64,000 nucleotides of DNA, from the NCBI RefSeq assembly GCF_040147005.1, contig NZ_JAMSHO010000001.1, positions 930,001-994,000 on the forward strand, given 5' to 3'. Both the position numbers and the translations under genes were made by a program. Every line of letters starts with the position of its first letter. Within the stretch, counting starts at the first letter, position 1. The notes below the pieces were generated by a model. That model made no database searches. It was not told the origin of the DNA and was given only the letters and a program-made list of their open reading frames with translations. This DNA comes from Halomonas sp. H10-9-1 (GTDB lineage Bacteria > Pseudomonadota > Gammaproteobacteria > Pseudomonadales > Halomonadaceae). Below, in pieces: positions 17,261-28,635 of this stretch.

Positions 17261-18253
17261 CTATCCCGCCCGGTTGGCGATGACCACCGCGCGGCGCGGG
17301 GCGGGGTAGCCCTCGCGGGTTCGGGTGGGGTCTGCGGGGTCGAGGAAGTCGGCCAGCGACTGGAAGGTCATCCAGGCGGTGGCGCGCTGCTCGTTCGTGG
17401 TGGTCACCGCCTCGTCCACTACCCGCACGTTCTCGAACCCGCAGCGCTCGAGCCAGTGGCAGAGCGCGGCGGAGGAGGGCAGGAAGTAGACGTTGGGCAT
17501 GGCGGCGTAGCGCTCGCCGGGTAGCAGCACCGTGGTGGTGTCGCCCTCGACGACCAGGGTCTCGAGCACCAGCTCGCCACCGGGCCGGAGCGCCTCCTTG
17601 AGCTGCTGCAGATGCTCCAGCGGGGAGGGGCGGTGGTAGAGCACCCCCATGGAGAACACCGTATCGAAGAAGCCGAGCCGCTCGGGCACATCCTCGATGC
17701 CCACCGGCAGGAAGTGGGTGCGCTGGCCATCGGCGTCGCCCACGAAGTGGCGTACCGCCCGGAACTGCCAGAAGAAGCGCGGCGAGGGGTCGATCACCAG
17801 CACGAAGGCGGCGCCGGCGCCGGCCATGCGCCAGGCGTGGTAGCCGCTGCCGCCACCCACGTCGAGCACCTTCCTGCCGGCCAGCGGCGCCAGGTGCGGC
17901 GCGACGCGCCGCCACTTCCAGTCGGAACGCCACTCGGTGTCGATAGGGATGCCGCCAAGGGAGAAGGGCCCCTTGCGCCAGGGCGCGAGCTTGCCGAGCA
18001 GGTTCTCGCACTGGCGGCGACGGCTCTCGTCGAGGGGGCAGTCGACCGTCACGGTATCGGCGTCCAGTCGCACCTGGCGTGCGGTGGGCAGCGTCGGCAG
18101 CTTGGCCACCGCTTTCTCCCAGGCGGGCAGGTCGCCGTAGCGCTTGCGGTCGAGGCCGGCGGCGAGCTGCTCCGGAAGCCGGGCCAGCCAGGTGTCGAGG
18201 CCCTGGTCGAGGAAGGCGCGGTAGAGGTCGCGGTGTTCGGCGGGTATCGGCAC
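17261..18253 (-). CDS. cmoB: tRNA U34 carboxymethyltransferase CmoB
   Basis: The 330-residue SAM-fold enzyme shows [20 protein letters not shown], motif [31 protein letters not shown] and the C-terminal [17 protein letters not shown], all characteristic of CmoB. It transfers the carboxymethyl group of carboxy-SAM to ho5U34 in tRNA, giving cmo5U. Its start is three bases beyond the cmoA stop, so the two genes form an operon. The length fits E. coli CmoB (323). Confidence 0.96.
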   Translation of the reverse strand: MPIPAEHRDLYRAFLDQGLDTWLARLPEQLAAGLDRKRYGDLPAWEKAVAKLPTLPTARQVRLDADTVTVDCPLDESRRRQCENLLGKLAPWRKGPFSLGGIPIDTEWRSDWKWRRVAPHLAPLAGRKVLDVGGGSGYHAWRMAGAGAAFVLVIDPSPRFFWQFRAVRHFVGDADGQRTHFLPVGIEDVPERLGFFDTVFSMGVLYHRPSPLEHLQQLKEALRPGGELVLETLVVEGDTTTVLLPGERYAAMPNVYFLPSSAALCHWLERCGFENVRVVDEAVTTTNEQRATAWMTFQSLADFLDPADPTRTREGYPAPRRAVVIANRAG

Positions 18254-18256
18254 GCC

Positions 18257-19114
18257 TCAAGCCTCCTGTGGCGGGGGTGGTGCGTCGGCCTCGAAGGCCT
18301 CGCTCTTGAAGGCCTCGCTCTTGAAGGCCTCGCTCTTGAAGGCCTCGCTCTTGAAGGCCTCGCTCTTGAAGGCCACCAAGGACGCGAAGTTGAGGAGCTG
18401 GAACCAGGTGTGGCTCCGCGAGAAGCCGGCCCGGGCCAGGCGCGCATGGTGTTCGGCCAGGGTGTCGGGCACCAGCACGTTCTCCAGCGCCGTGCGCTTC
18501 TGGCTGATCTCCAGATCGCTGTAGCCGTTGGCGCGCTTGAAGTCGTGGTAGCGCTCCACCAGCCAGGCGTTCTCCTGCTCGTCCTCCGCGCGGATCTTCT
18601 CGGAGAGCACCAGCACGCCACCGGGTTCCAGCGCCGCGAAAAGCCGCGTCATCAGCGCCTCGCGGTCCTCCGGGGGCAGGAACTGCAGGGTGAAGTTGAG
18701 CACGATCATGCCCGCGGGGGCGTACTCCAGGGTGCGGATGTCGCCCTCGACCACCTCCATGGAATGCCCGGGACACTCGGCGGCCAGCGTCTCCCGGGCG
18801 CGGGTGACCATGGCCGGCGAGAGGTCCACACCGGTGTAGCGGAAGGCATCGGGGGCCAGCCGGCCGGCCAGCGCCAGGCCGCCGGCGCCCAGCGAGCAGC
18901 CCAGGTCGTAGACCCGCGCACCGTGGCGCAGGTGGCGGGCGGCGATCAGCCCCAGCATGCCCAGGATCTGCCCGTAGCCCGGCACCGAGCGGCGGATCAT
19001 GTCGGGAAAGCAGGCGACGACGCGCTCGTCGAAGGAGAAGCGTGCCACCCGGTCGAGGGGTGTCGAAAAGATCGCGTCGCGGTAAGATGCGTCACTCATC
19101 GTCGAGCCAGTCAT
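18257..19114 (-). CDS. cmoA: Carboxy-S-adenosyl-L-methionine synthase CmoA with repetitive C-terminal tail
   Basis: Residues from about 6 to 245 match Cmo[32 protein letters not shown], motif [28 protein letters not shown] and [19 protein letters not shown]. It converts SAM and prephenate to carboxy-SAM, the cofactor of CmoB. The protein is 285 residues against about 247 in E. coli. The extra length is mostly a tail of five FKSEA pentapeptides made by an exact 15-bp tandem repeat (18296-18370), ending in an acidic, proline-rich end. The start may be the ATG at 19114 or five codons later; neither has a clear ribosome site. Confidence 0.95.
   Translation of the reverse strand: MTGSTMSDASYRDAIFSTPLDRVARFSFDERVVACFPDMIRRSVPGYGQILGMLGLIAARHLRHGARVYDLGCSLGAGGLALAGRLAPDAFRYTGVDLSPAMVTRARETLAAECPGHSMEVVEGDIRTLEYAPAGMIVLNFTLQFLPPEDREALMTRLFAALEPGGVLVLSEKIRAEDEQENAWLVERYHDFKRANGYSDLEISQKRTALENVLVPDTLAEHHARLARAGFSRSHTWFQLLNFASLVAFKSEAFKSEAFKSEAFKSEAFKSEAFEADAPPPPQEA
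18296..18374. repeat. Five 15-bp tandem repeats inside cmoA
   Basis: The unit GGCCTCGCTCTTGAA repeats exactly five times (18296-18370), with a partial sixth GGCC. Being a multiple of three, it keeps the frame, so changes in copy number would alter the length of the CmoA tail by five residues each without phase variation. Confidence 0.97.
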
Positions 19115-19192
19115 GCAGGGAAATCCGTCATTCTACGTTGTGATGTAGGGCGGTGCACGGAGGCCCGTTCATACGACGTCCAAGGAGGAGCC

Positions 19193-20875
19193 ATGATCGA
19201 TCAGACCCCCGCCTGGCAGGCTTTGCAGGCGCATGCCAACACCCTGGGCCAGACCCATCTGCGCGAGCTGTTTGCCGCGGAACCGGACCGTCAGTCACGC
19301 TTCACTCGTCACGCCGCGGGCCTGACCCTCGACCTCTCCAAGCAGCGCTGGTCCGCCGAGACCCTTGAGCACCTGCTGGCGTTGGCCGAACGGGCCGACG
19401 TGGGCACGGCGATTCAGCGCCTGCTCGACGGCGAGCGGGTCAATGTCAGCGAGGATCGACCGGCGCTGCACACCGCCCTGCGACTGCCCGCCGACGCCTC
19501 GCTGGTGGTGGAGGGCGAGGACCTGGTGCCGGGGGTGCACCGCACCCTGGAGCGCATGGCCGCCATGGTGGAGCGCTTCCACGCCGGCCAGTGGCGCGGC
19601 GCGACCGGCAAGGCGATCCATGATGTGGTCAACCTGGGGGTCGGCGGCTCGGACCTGGGGCCGGTGATGGTGACCCACGCCCTGGCCGACTATCGTCCAC
19701 GGGAGGTCCACCCGGTCGAGGTGCACTTCGCCTCCACCATGGACGGCTCCCAGCTGGCCGACTACCTCCGCCGCTTGAGCCCCGAGACGACACTCTTCGT
19801 GCTGTCATCGAAGTCCTTCACCACCATCGACACCCTCTCCAACGCCAATACCGCCCGCGACTGGCTGATGGGGCGCCTGGCGGGAGCGGAGGGCGTCGAC
19901 GCCGAGCTGATCATGCGTCAGCACTTCATCGGCGTCTCGGCCAGCGCCGAGAAGATGGGCGAGTGGGGCATCGCCCCGGCCCACCAACTGGAATTCTGGG
20001 AGTGGGTCGGTGGGCGCTATTCGCTATGGGGGGCGATCGGCCTGCCCATCGCGCTGATGGTGGGCATGGACAACTTCCGCGCCCTGCTGGCCGGGGCCCA
20101 CGCCATGGATCGCCACTTTCGCGAGGCGCCCCTGGTCGAGAACCTGCCGGTGCTGCTGGCCCTGGCGGGGATCTGGAACGCCAACTTCCTGGATATCCGC
20201 GCCCACTCCATCCTGCCCTACGACGGTCGCCTGGAGTACTTCGCCGCCTATCTCGAGCAGCTGGAGATGGAGTCCAACGGCAAGTCGGTGACCCATGACG
20301 GTCGCGAGGTGAATTACGCCACCTGCCCGGTGCTCTGGGGACAGCTCGGGCCCAACGCCCAGCACGCCTTCTATCAGCTGCTGCACCAGGGCACCCAGGC
20401 GGTGGAGTGCGACTTCATCGCCCCGCTCCGGCGCTATGACGATGTTGAAGATGCCGCCACTCGCGAGCACCTCAAGGGCCAGCACCGACTGACGCTGGCC
20501 AACTGCTTCGCCCAGTCTCGTGTGCTGATGCTGGGCGACGACGCCATCGCCGACGATGGCCCGCGCCCGGGCCACAAGCGCTATCGTGGCAACCAGCCCT
20601 CCAGCACCCTGCTGCTCGACGAGCTCACTCCTGCCACCCTGGGGGCGCTGATCGCGCTCTACGAGCACAAGGTGTTCGTCCAGGCGACCATCTGGGGCAT
20701 CAACCCCTTCGACCAGTGGGGCGTTGAACTGGGCAAGAAGATCGCCGGGGAGACCCAGCGCATCCTCGAGAGCCACCAGGGCCTCGCGTCCATGGACGCC
20801 TCCACCCGGGCGTTGATCGAGGCGGCCTGGGCGGCCGAGAAGGGCGACGACGGCGCGACCGAGGCGAGGGCATGA
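19193..20875 (+). CDS. pgi: Glucose-6-phosphate isomerase
   Basis: The 560-residue enzyme contains [22 protein letters not shown], the PGI signature region NIFDIR-like [25 protein letters not shown], the catalytic region [11 protein letters not shown], and [21 protein letters not shown] near the C-terminus. It interconverts glucose-6-P and fructose-6-P. AAGGAGGAG lies just ahead of the ATG at 19193; the open frame continues far upstream only as an antisense of cmoBA. It is divergent from cmoA across 78 bp that must hold both promoters. Confidence 0.97.
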   Translation: MIDQTPAWQALQAHANTLGQTHLRELFAAEPDRQSRFTRHAAGLTLDLSKQRWSAETLEHLLALAERADVGTAIQRLLDGERVNVSEDRPALHTALRLPADASLVVEGEDLVPGVHRTLERMAAMVERFHAGQWRGATGKAIHDVVNLGVGGSDLGPVMVTHALADYRPREVHPVEVHFASTMDGSQLADYLRRLSPETTLFVLSSKSFTTIDTLSNANTARDWLMGRLAGAEGVDAELIMRQHFIGVSASAEKMGEWGIAPAHQLEFWEWVGGRYSLWGAIGLPIALMVGMDNFRALLAGAHAMDRHFREAPLVENLPVLLALAGIWNANFLDIRAHSILPYDGRLEYFAAYLEQLEMESNGKSVTHDGREVNYATCPVLWGQLGPNAQHAFYQLLHQGTQAVECDFIAPLRRYDDVEDAATREHLKGQHRLTLANCFAQSRVLMLGDDAIADDGPRPGHKRYRGNQPSSTLLLDELTPATLGALIALYEHKVFVQATIWGINPFDQWGVELGKKIAGETQRILESHQGLASMDASTRALIEAAWAAEKGDDGATEARA

Positions 20876-20903
20876 GGCTGGTGTTTCATACAGTAGCTGC
20901 GCT

Positions 20904-21524
20904 ATGCTAAGCGCGCCGTGGCGAGCGCAACCGGCCAGCGGCGTGCTCTACCTGCATGGCTTCAATAGCGGGGCCGCCTCGCCCAAGGGGGTGCTGGTGC
21001 GCCGTGCCTGCGAGGCCCTGGGCGTGCCCTGCCTCACGCCCCAGCTGCCGCATCGCCCCGGCGCGGCGCTGGAGCTGGCAGAATCACGGCTGGCCGAGCT
21101 GGGCAGGCGCCCGCTGGTGGTGGGCAGCTCCATGGGGGGCTTCCTGGCCACCTGCCTGGCCGAACGCCACGCCCTCGACGGCGTGCTGATCAACCCGGCG
21201 GTGCGCCCGGCGGACCTGGTGGCGGAGTGGGTAGGCGAGCGCTTCGAGAACGATTACACCGGCGAGCGCTTCACCGTCGAGGCGGACCACCTGGCCGAGC
21301 TGGCGGCGCTGACGCCCGCGACGGTGACGGCGGAGCGCTATCTGCTGCTGCTCGGCACCGCCGACGAGGTGCTCGACCCGGCCCATGCCTGCGCGCTCTA
21401 TCGTGGCGCAAGAATGCTGCTGCACCCCGGGGCCGATCACGCCTTCACGGTACTCGCCCGATACCTGCCGGCGGTGCTGGCGCAGGGTGGCCACGCCCTG
21501 CCGGCGGAGTGGCAGGCCAGCTAA
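20904..21524 (+). CDS. yqiA: YqiA-family alpha/beta-hydrolase esterase
   Basis: The 206-residue protein has the YqiA features: GVLYLHGFNSGAASPKG at the N-terminus, nucleophile elbow GSSMGGFLA, NPAVRP, and the catalytic His in GADHAF. YqiA is a short-chain acyl esterase of unclear physiological role. It stands right before parE, the same neighbour as in E. coli, where it joins the cpdA cluster. The start is the first ATG after pgi. Confidence 0.9.
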   Translation: MLSAPWRAQPASGVLYLHGFNSGAASPKGVLVRRACEALGVPCLTPQLPHRPGAALELAESRLAELGRRPLVVGSSMGGFLATCLAERHALDGVLINPAVRPADLVAEWVGERFENDYTGERFTVEADHLAELAALTPATVTAERYLLLLGTADEVLDPAHACALYRGARMLLHPGADHAFTVLARYLPAVLAQGGHALPAEWQAS

Positions 21525-21530
21525 CACTAA

Positions 21531-23426
<1,896 letters not shown>

Positions 23427-23428
23427 CC

Positions 23429-23450
23429 ACAAGCCACAAGCGCCAAGGGC
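23429..23450. repeat. Short heptad repeat arm after parE
   Basis: Just after the parE stop come two CACAAGC heptads and a third, GCCAAGG. They look like the purine-rich arm of the heptad elements found at 27.3, 33.3, 37.2 and 46.3 kb, but no pyrimidine-rich arm follows. It runs straight into palindromic repeat copy B. Confidence 0.55.
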
Positions 23451-23455
23451 TAGCG

Positions 23456-23508
23456 GCGCCGGGGACAGGTCGGAGGGGAGGTCCTATGCCAGGGATGGCA
23501 TCGGTAGC
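23456..23508. repeat. Palindromic repeat copy B, left half (split by IS)
   Basis: Left half of the ~100-bp repeat, from GCGCCGGGGACAGGTC to GGCATCGGTAGC, where the IS1111 element begins. The matching right half resumes at 24921. Intact copy D (48446-48543) shows what the uninterrupted site looks like. Confidence 0.9.
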
Positions 23509-23602
23509 AATGGGATGGAGTCCTCCCCACCCTATATCGGCGTCGTTGCGCCACACTGGTGGGCGAGAACACCAACCAGCCTGAGGGTGAGGAGAACTCG
23601 TC

Positions 23603-24643
23603 ATGAACATTACCCGTGTCGGCGTCGATATCGCAAAGTCTGTTTTTCATGTCCACGGCGTCGATCGCCATGATCAGGTGCAGTGGCAAGGTAAGTACAC
23701 CCGCGAAAAATGGCTGAATGCGGTCAGCAAGCGGGTGCCGGCGGGAGCCGAGATCGGCATGGAAGCCTGTGCCTCGTCTCACTTCTGGGCGCGGGCCCTG
23801 CAGGCGCGGGGCTATCGCGTCAAGTTGATCGCCGCACAGTTCGTGACGCCCTACGTGAAGAGCAACAAGAATGACCGGGTCGACGCCGAAGCGATCTGTG
23901 AAGCCATGGGGCGGCCCAGTATGCGCTTCGTGGCCGTCAAGAGCGTCGCTCAGCAGGATACCCAGGCGGCACACCGCATTCGTGAAGAGCTGGTACGGCA
24001 GCGCACGGCCAAGGCCAACCAGATACGCGGGCTGGTGGGGGAGTATGGCCTGGTCGCTCCGGTGGGTATCGGTCAGTTGCGTGCCGCCCTGCCTCGCTGG
24101 CTGGAAGCGGCAGACAACGGGCTGACGGATGCCTTTCGTGTCCTGCTTGCCGGCCTTGCCGAGGATCTGCGCCACCTGGATGAGCGCATCGCGACGGTCA
24201 CGGCAAGCCTCGAGCGACAGGCCAAGACCGACCCCGTGGCCAAGCGGCTGATGACGCTGCAGGGTATCGGTCCACTGACCGCCACCGCGCTGGCCGGCGC
24301 CCTCGGCGATGGCAAGAGCTTTCGGCGCGGGCGAGATTTTGCCGCCTCGCTCGGCTTGACGCCGCGACAGCACAGCACCGGGGGGCGAGACCGCCTGCTG
24401 GGCATCAGCAAACGCGGCGACAGTTACCTGCGCAAGCTACTGGTGCATGGCGCGCGCTCGGTGCTCCGGCATGTGGGCACCAAGGACGACGGCCTGAGCC
24501 AGTGGGTCAGGCACCTGGCCGAGCACAAGCATGCCAATGTGGCGGTCGTCGCACTGGCCAACAAGACGGCACGGATCGCCTGGGCGGTAACCCGCCATGA
24601 GACGGCCTATGATGCGTCGCTGGCGTCGCGGCTGTCGGCATGA
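23603..24643 (+). CDS. IS110-family transposase (DEDD type), copy 1
   Basis: The 346-residue protein has the N-terminal RuvC-like DEDD domain with GVDIAKSVF (D9), IGMEACASSH (E54) and NKNDRVDAEAI (D91, D94). The C-terminal Tnp_20 domain has the helix-hairpin-helix LMTLQGIGPLTATALA and the serine region ASLGLTPRQHSTGGRDR. These enzymes work with an element-encoded guide RNA (bridge or seek RNA) to recombine at specific sites. It appears intact and therefore possibly active; the copy at 40310-41350 encodes the same protein. Confidence 0.97.
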   Translation: MNITRVGVDIAKSVFHVHGVDRHDQVQWQGKYTREKWLNAVSKRVPAGAEIGMEACASSHFWARALQARGYRVKLIAAQFVTPYVKSNKNDRVDAEAICEAMGRPSMRFVAVKSVAQQDTQAAHRIREELVRQRTAKANQIRGLVGEYGLVAPVGIGQLRAALPRWLEAADNGLTDAFRVLLAGLAEDLRHLDERIATVTASLERQAKTDPVAKRLMTLQGIGPLTATALAGALGDGKSFRRGRDFAASLGLTPRQHSTGGRDRLLGISKRGDSYLRKLLVHGARSVLRHVGTKDDGLSQWVRHLAEHKHANVAVVALANKTARIAWAVTRHETAYDASLASRLSA

Positions 24644-24903
24644 AAAACGATTGGATTTAGCACGTTAGTGTAATATTGAGCATCGTCCACCACGATTGCT
24701 GAGCATGCTGCAGGATGGCGAACAGGTCGAACCGACGTCAGACAACCCCTTCTGGACGCTGAGCCTTTTGAGCTCGAGGTAGCGATTGGGAGCTGACGTG
24801 CGGATAGCCCATCAAGGTCCGATGCTCATCAGAGCATCATTAACGAGACCGGATATACGTGTGCAGTCGTACCTACCGACCATCGTGCCTCGTGCTTGCA
24901 AAC
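24644..24903 (+). ncRNA. Candidate target-guiding RNA region of IS copy 1
   Basis: About 260 non-coding bases lie between the transposase stop and the right inverted repeat, where IS1111-type elements encode their guide (seek) RNA. A promoter-like TAATAT lies at 24671-24676. Two seven-base words match the insertion site: GGTAGCG (24778-24784) equals the top strand across the junction, and CCGATGC (24819-24825) equals the bottom strand of its left flank. Matches of seven bases are weak on their own, so the RNA ends and guides are hypothetical. Confidence 0.5.
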
Positions 24904-24920
24904 GGGGAGGACTCCATATA

Positions 24921-24966
24921 CGCCCAGGGAAGGGTTCACAGCGCCTCCCCGAAGGCCTGTCGCCGG
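24921..24966. repeat. Palindromic repeat copy B, right half
   Basis: Resumes the interrupted repeat at GCCCAGGGAAGG and ends with GGCCTGTCGCCGG. Joined to 23456-23508 it restores a repeat closely similar to intact copy D. Confidence 0.9.
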
Positions 24967-25024
24967 ATCAGCCGCAAGGTAAGAAAGCCAACGATTTTGG
25001 ACACCCTGATCAGGGGCATACCGT

Positions 25025-27286
25025 ATGACCATGGATATCCAGGTAGCGGAGGGCGACGTCGAGCGCCTCTCGCTGCGCGAATACACCGAGAAGGCGTACC
25101 TCGACTACTCGATGTACGTCATCCTCGACCGGGCGTTGCCGCATATCGGCGACGGCATGAAGCCGGTGCAGCGCCGCATCGTCTACGCCATGCGCGAGTT
25201 GGCCCTCAACGCCAGCGCCAAGTACAAGAAGTCGGCGCGTACCGTCGGCGACGTGCTGGGCAAGTTCCACCCTCACGGCGACAGCGCCTGCTACGAGGCG
25301 ATGGTGCTGATGGCCCAGCCGTTCAGCTACCGCTACCCGCTGGTGGATGGCCAGGGCAACTGGGGCAGCCCCGACGATCCCAAGTCCTTCGCCGCCATGC
25401 GTTACACCGAGGCGCGGCTGTCGAAGTTCGCCGAGGTGCTGCTGGCCGAACTGGGGCAGGGCACCGTGGACTGGACGCCCAACTTCGACGGCACCATGAA
25501 CGAGCCGGTGGTGCTGCCGGCACGGCTGCCCCATGTGCTGCTCAATGGCGGCACCGGCATCGCCGTGGGCATGGCCACCGACATCCCGCCCCATAACGTG
25601 GGCGAGGTGGTGGAGGCCACCTGCCACCTGCTGCGCCATCCCGAGGCGACCACCGCCGACCTGGTGCAGCACCTGCCGGCCCCGGACTTTCCCACCGAGG
25701 CGGAGATCATCACGCCCCGTGCGGACCTGCGCAAGCTCTACGAGAGCGGGCGTGGCTCGGTGAAGCTGCGCGCCCGCTACGCGATGGAGGAGGGCAGCAT
25801 CGTGGTGACCGCGCTGCCCTACCAGGTCAGCGGCGCCAAGATCCTCGAGCAGATCGCCGCCCAGATGCAGGCCAAGAAGCTGCCCATGGTGGCCGACCTG
25901 CGCGACGAGTCGACCCACGAGGAGCCGACCCGGCTGGTGATCGAGCCGCGCTCCAACCGCGTGGATATCGAGGCGCTGATGGCGCACCTGTTCGCCACCA
26001 CCGATCTCGAGAAGAACATTCGCGTCAACATGAATGTGATCGGCCTCGATGGCCGCCCGCGGGTGATGGCGTTGCCCGACCTGCTCGGCGAGTGGTTGCG
26101 CTTTCGCCGCTCCACGGTGCGTCGGCGCCTGGAGCACCGCCTGGGCAAGGTGGAGGATCGCCTGCACCTCCTCGAGGGCCTGTTGATCGCCTACCTCAAT
26201 ATCGACGAGGTGATCCGCATCATCCGCGAGGAAGACGCACCCAAGCCCGCGCTGATGGAGGCGTTCGGCCTCAGTGATCGCCAGGCCGAGGCGATCCTCG
26301 AGCTGCGCTTGCGCCACCTGGCCAAGCTCGAGGAGATGAAGATCCGCGGCGAGCAGGAGGAGCTCGAGGCCGAGCGTGCTCGCCTCCAGGAGCTGCTTGG
26401 CAACGAGGCCAAGCTCACCGACCTGATCGAGGAGGAGCTGCGCGCCGCCGCCGAGGCACACGGCGACCCCCGCCGCTCGCCGATCGTCGAGCGCGAGGAG
26501 GCCCGGGCGCTCTCCGAGGTCGAGCTGGTGGGCGCCGACCCGATTACCGTGGTGCTCTCCGAGAAGGGCTGGATTCGCAGTGCCAAGGGCCACGAGATCG
26601 ATCCCGCCGGGCTCTCCTACAAGGCCGGCGACCGCTTCTCCCTGGCCTCCCGGGGCAAGACCAACCAGCCGCTGGTGCTGCTCGATGATACCGGCCGCGC
26701 CTACACCCTGCAGGCCCACAACCTGCCCAGCGCCCGGGGCCAGGGCGAGCCGGTGACCAGCCGGGTCAACGTGGTGGCCGGCGCCCATATCGCCGGGGTG
26801 ATGCTGGCGCCGCCGGCGACCCGCTACCTGCTCTCCTCCGATGGCGGTTATGGCTTCGTGGCCCGGCTCGAGGAGCTGGTCGGCAAGAACAAGTCCGGCA
26901 AGTCGGTACTGACGGTGCCCAAGGGGTGCAATGTGCTGCCGCCGGTGGCGGTGCCGGAGGGCGAGGGAGCGCTGGTCGCGGCGGTCTCCAACGAGGGGCG
27001 TCTGCTGCTCTTCCCGCTGGCGGAGCTGCCGGAGATGGCCAAGGGCAAGGGCAACAAGATGATCGATATTCCGGGGCCCCGGGCGGCGCGGCGAGAGGAG
27101 TTCGTGCGCGACCTGGTGGTACTGCCGGCCGAGGCCAGCCTGGTGGTGCACGCCGGCAAGCGCCACCTGACCCTCAAGGCCGACGATCTGGCGTATTATC
27201 TCGGCGAGCGCGGCCGACGCGGCAGCAAGCTGCCCCGCGGGCTGCAGAAGGTGGATCGACTGGAAAGCTTGAAGCCGGAAGCTTGA
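25025..27286 (+). CDS. parC: DNA topoisomerase IV subunit A (ParC)
   Basis: The 753-residue cleavage subunit shows [20 protein letters not shown], the quinolone-determining region [14 protein letters not shown], and the active-site Tyr in the [11 protein letters not shown] stretch. The C-terminal beta-pinwheel is shorter than in GyrA and lacks a clear GyrA box, as in ParC. The Ser and Glu in GDSACYE are the usual quinolone-sensitive residues. The last codons, encoding LESLKPEA, overlap the start of a heptad repeat element. The gene sits 104 bp past the IS, so its expression depends on read-through or on a promoter in that gap. Confidence 0.97.
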   Translation: MTMDIQVAEGDVERLSLREYTEKAYLDYSMYVILDRALPHIGDGMKPVQRRIVYAMRELALNASAKYKKSARTVGDVLGKFHPHGDSACYEAMVLMAQPFSYRYPLVDGQGNWGSPDDPKSFAAMRYTEARLSKFAEVLLAELGQGTVDWTPNFDGTMNEPVVLPARLPHVLLNGGTGIAVGMATDIPPHNVGEVVEATCHLLRHPEATTADLVQHLPAPDFPTEAEIITPRADLRKLYESGRGSVKLRARYAMEEGSIVVTALPYQVSGAKILEQIAAQMQAKKLPMVADLRDESTHEEPTRLVIEPRSNRVDIEALMAHLFATTDLEKNIRVNMNVIGLDGRPRVMALPDLLGEWLRFRRSTVRRRLEHRLGKVEDRLHLLEGLLIAYLNIDEVIRIIREEDAPKPALMEAFGLSDRQAEAILELRLRHLAKLEEMKIRGEQEELEAERARLQELLGNEAKLTDLIEEELRAAAEAHGDPRRSPIVEREEARALSEVELVGADPITVVLSEKGWIRSAKGHEIDPAGLSYKAGDRFSLASRGKTNQPLVLLDDTGRAYTLQAHNLPSARGQGEPVTSRVNVVAGAHIAGVMLAPPATRYLLSSDGGYGFVARLEELVGKNKSGKSVLTVPKGCNVLPPVAVPEGEGALVAAVSNEGRLLLFPLAELPEMAKGKGNKMIDIPGPRAARREEFVRDLVVLPAEASLVVHAGKRHLTLKADDLAYYLGERGRRGSKLPRGLQKVDRLESLKPEA

Positions 27287-27390
27287 AGTCCCCGGCTTCG
27301 CCGGAAGCTGTAAGCCATAAGCTATAAGCTGTAAGTAAACCCATGATAGGCACGTCTTTCTTACAGCTTACGGCTTAAAGCTTACAGCTC
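27262..27390. repeat. Heptad inverted-repeat element after parC
   Basis: The element begins inside the parC end with AAGCTTG/AAGCCGG heptads. It continues as a purine-rich arm (27304-27335, with AAGCTGT and AAGCTAT heptads), a spacer of about 24 bases starting AAGTAAACCC, and a pyrimidine-rich arm (27360-27390, CTTACAG/CTTACGG/CTTAAAG). The arms are imperfectly complementary over about 31 bases and would form a long hairpin. Its right end is 16 bp before serB. Confidence 0.8.
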
Positions 27391-27405
27391 ATCAAAGGGG
27401 TTAAC

Positions 27406-28635
27406 ATGACACGACGAATCCTGATCCGCGCCACCGGCGCGGCGCGGCCGGGCCAGCTGGCCGGCCTGGGCCGGGCCCTGGCGGCCAGCGGCGCGAGGCT
27501 GCTGGACATCAACCAGAGCGTGACCTTCGGCATGCTCTCCCTGGAGGCCCTGGTCGGGCTCGAGCGGGAGGCCGAGCTCGAGGCGGCGCTCGCGGCGGCG
27601 GGGGACGAGCTGGGCCTCGACGTCCAGGCGATCCAGGTCGCCGCCGAGGACTACCAGCGCTGGAGCAGCCAGGCCAGCCAGCCGCGGCTGATCCTGACCC
27701 TGCTGGCGCCGCACCTGCCGGCGGGTATCCTCGCCGAGGTGGGGGCGCTCACCGCCGAGCATGGCCTGACCGTGGAGCTGATCCATCGCCTCTCCGGCCG
27801 CGAGCCGCTGGACGGCGGTGTGCCCGGCGAGCGCGATGCCATCCAGGGTGCCTGTGTGGAGTGCTGGCTGCGTGGTGAGGAGATCGACCTCGATGCCCTG
27901 CGCGAAAAGGCCCTGGCGCTGGGCGCCATGCACGGCGTGGATATCGCCATCCAGGAGGACTCCATCTGGCGCCGGCACCGCCGCCTGGTGTGCTTCGACA
28001 TGGACTCCACCCTGATCCAGGCCGAGGTGATCGACGAGTTGGCACGCCGCCACGGCGTCTATGCCGAGGTGGCCGAGGTCACCGAGCGGGCCATGCGCGG
28101 CGAGCTCGACTTCCAGCAGAGTTTCCGCGAGCGCATGGCGAAGCTCCGTGGCCTCGACGAGTCGGTGCTGGCCGAGATCGCCGCGCAGCTGCCATTGATG
28201 GACGGCGTCGAGCGCCTGATGGCCCAGCTCAAGCGGCTGGGCTATCGCACCGCCATCCTCTCCGGCGGGTTCACCTACTTCGCCCGCTACCTGCAGGAGA
28301 GGCTCGGCTTCGATGAGGTCCACGCCAACGAACTGGTGATCGAAGACGGCAAGGTGACCGGAGAAGTGCGCGAGCCGATCCTCGACGCCAACCGCAAGGC
28401 ACAGCTGTTGTGCGAGATTGCCGCGCGCGAGGGCCTGGCCATGGAGCAGACCATCGCCGTGGGCGACGGCGCCAACGACCTCAAGATGCTGGCCGCCGCC
28501 GGGCTCGGCATCGCCTTCCGCGCCAAGCCGCTGGTGCGTGCCCAGGCCCAGCACTCGATCTCGACGCTGGGCCTCGATGCGGTGCTCTACCTGATCGGCT
28601 ATCGCCAGGGCGACCTGGAGGAGCCGGTGTCGTGA
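27406..28635 (+). CDS. serB: Phosphoserine phosphatase SerB with N-terminal ACT domains
   Basis: The 409-residue protein has tandem ACT-like regions (residues about 1-180) followed by the HAD core: DxDST as FDMDSTL near 203, the second motif SGGF, and VGDGANDLKML. It makes serine from phosphoserine, the last step of serine synthesis. The two-ACT form resembles pseudomonad SerB rather than the shorter E. coli enzyme. The TGA overlaps a GTG (28632) that once started the downstream channel gene; that gene is now displaced by an island. Confidence 0.96.
   Translation: MTRRILIRATGAARPGQLAGLGRALAASGARLLDINQSVTFGMLSLEALVGLEREAELEAALAAAGDELGLDVQAIQVAAEDYQRWSSQASQPRLILTLLAPHLPAGILAEVGALTAEHGLTVELIHRLSGREPLDGGVPGERDAIQGACVECWLRGEEIDLDALREKALALGAMHGVDIAIQEDSIWRRHRRLVCFDMDSTLIQAEVIDELARRHGVYAEVAEVTERAMRGELDFQQSFRERMAKLRGLDESVLAEIAAQLPLMDGVERLMAQLKRLGYRTAILSGGFTYFARYLQERLGFDEVHANELVIEDGKVTGEVREPILDANRKAQLLCEIAAREGLAMEQTIAVGDGANDLKMLAAAGLGIAFRAKPLVRAQAQHSISTLGLDAVLYLIGYRQGDLEEPVS

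Larger units (their letters stand above)
23509..24920 (+). mobile_element. IS110-family (IS1111-type) insertion sequence, copy 1
   Basis: A 1412-bp element that is identical, as far as compared, to the inverted copy at 40033-41444. It has perfect 14-bp subterminal inverted repeats ATGGAGTCCTCCCC (23515-23528) and its complement (24904-24917), set 6 bp and 3 bp in from the tips. Subterminal repeats and a long non-coding stretch after, not before, the transposase gene are typical of the IS1111 subgroup. There is no target duplication beyond perhaps one base. It is inserted in palindromic repeat B, between TAGC and GCCCAGGG, separating parE from parC. Confidence 0.95.

Noticed and set aside
16941..18776. 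611-codon minus-strand frame that includes the GlsB-like protein at its end
   Set aside because: Only the last 82 codons, with their own AAGGAG and ATG at 17189, resemble a protein; the rest is out of frame across cmoB and cmoA.
23509..24920. Copies 1 and 2 of the IS as ends of a composite transposon
   Set aside because: The 15-kb segment between them contains only core genes in conserved order, and the flanking repeat halves belong to two different repeat copies, so two independent insertions explain it better.
25025..27286. parC as a quinolone-resistance allele
   Set aside because: The determining region keeps Ser and Glu (GDSACYE), the sensitive-type residues.
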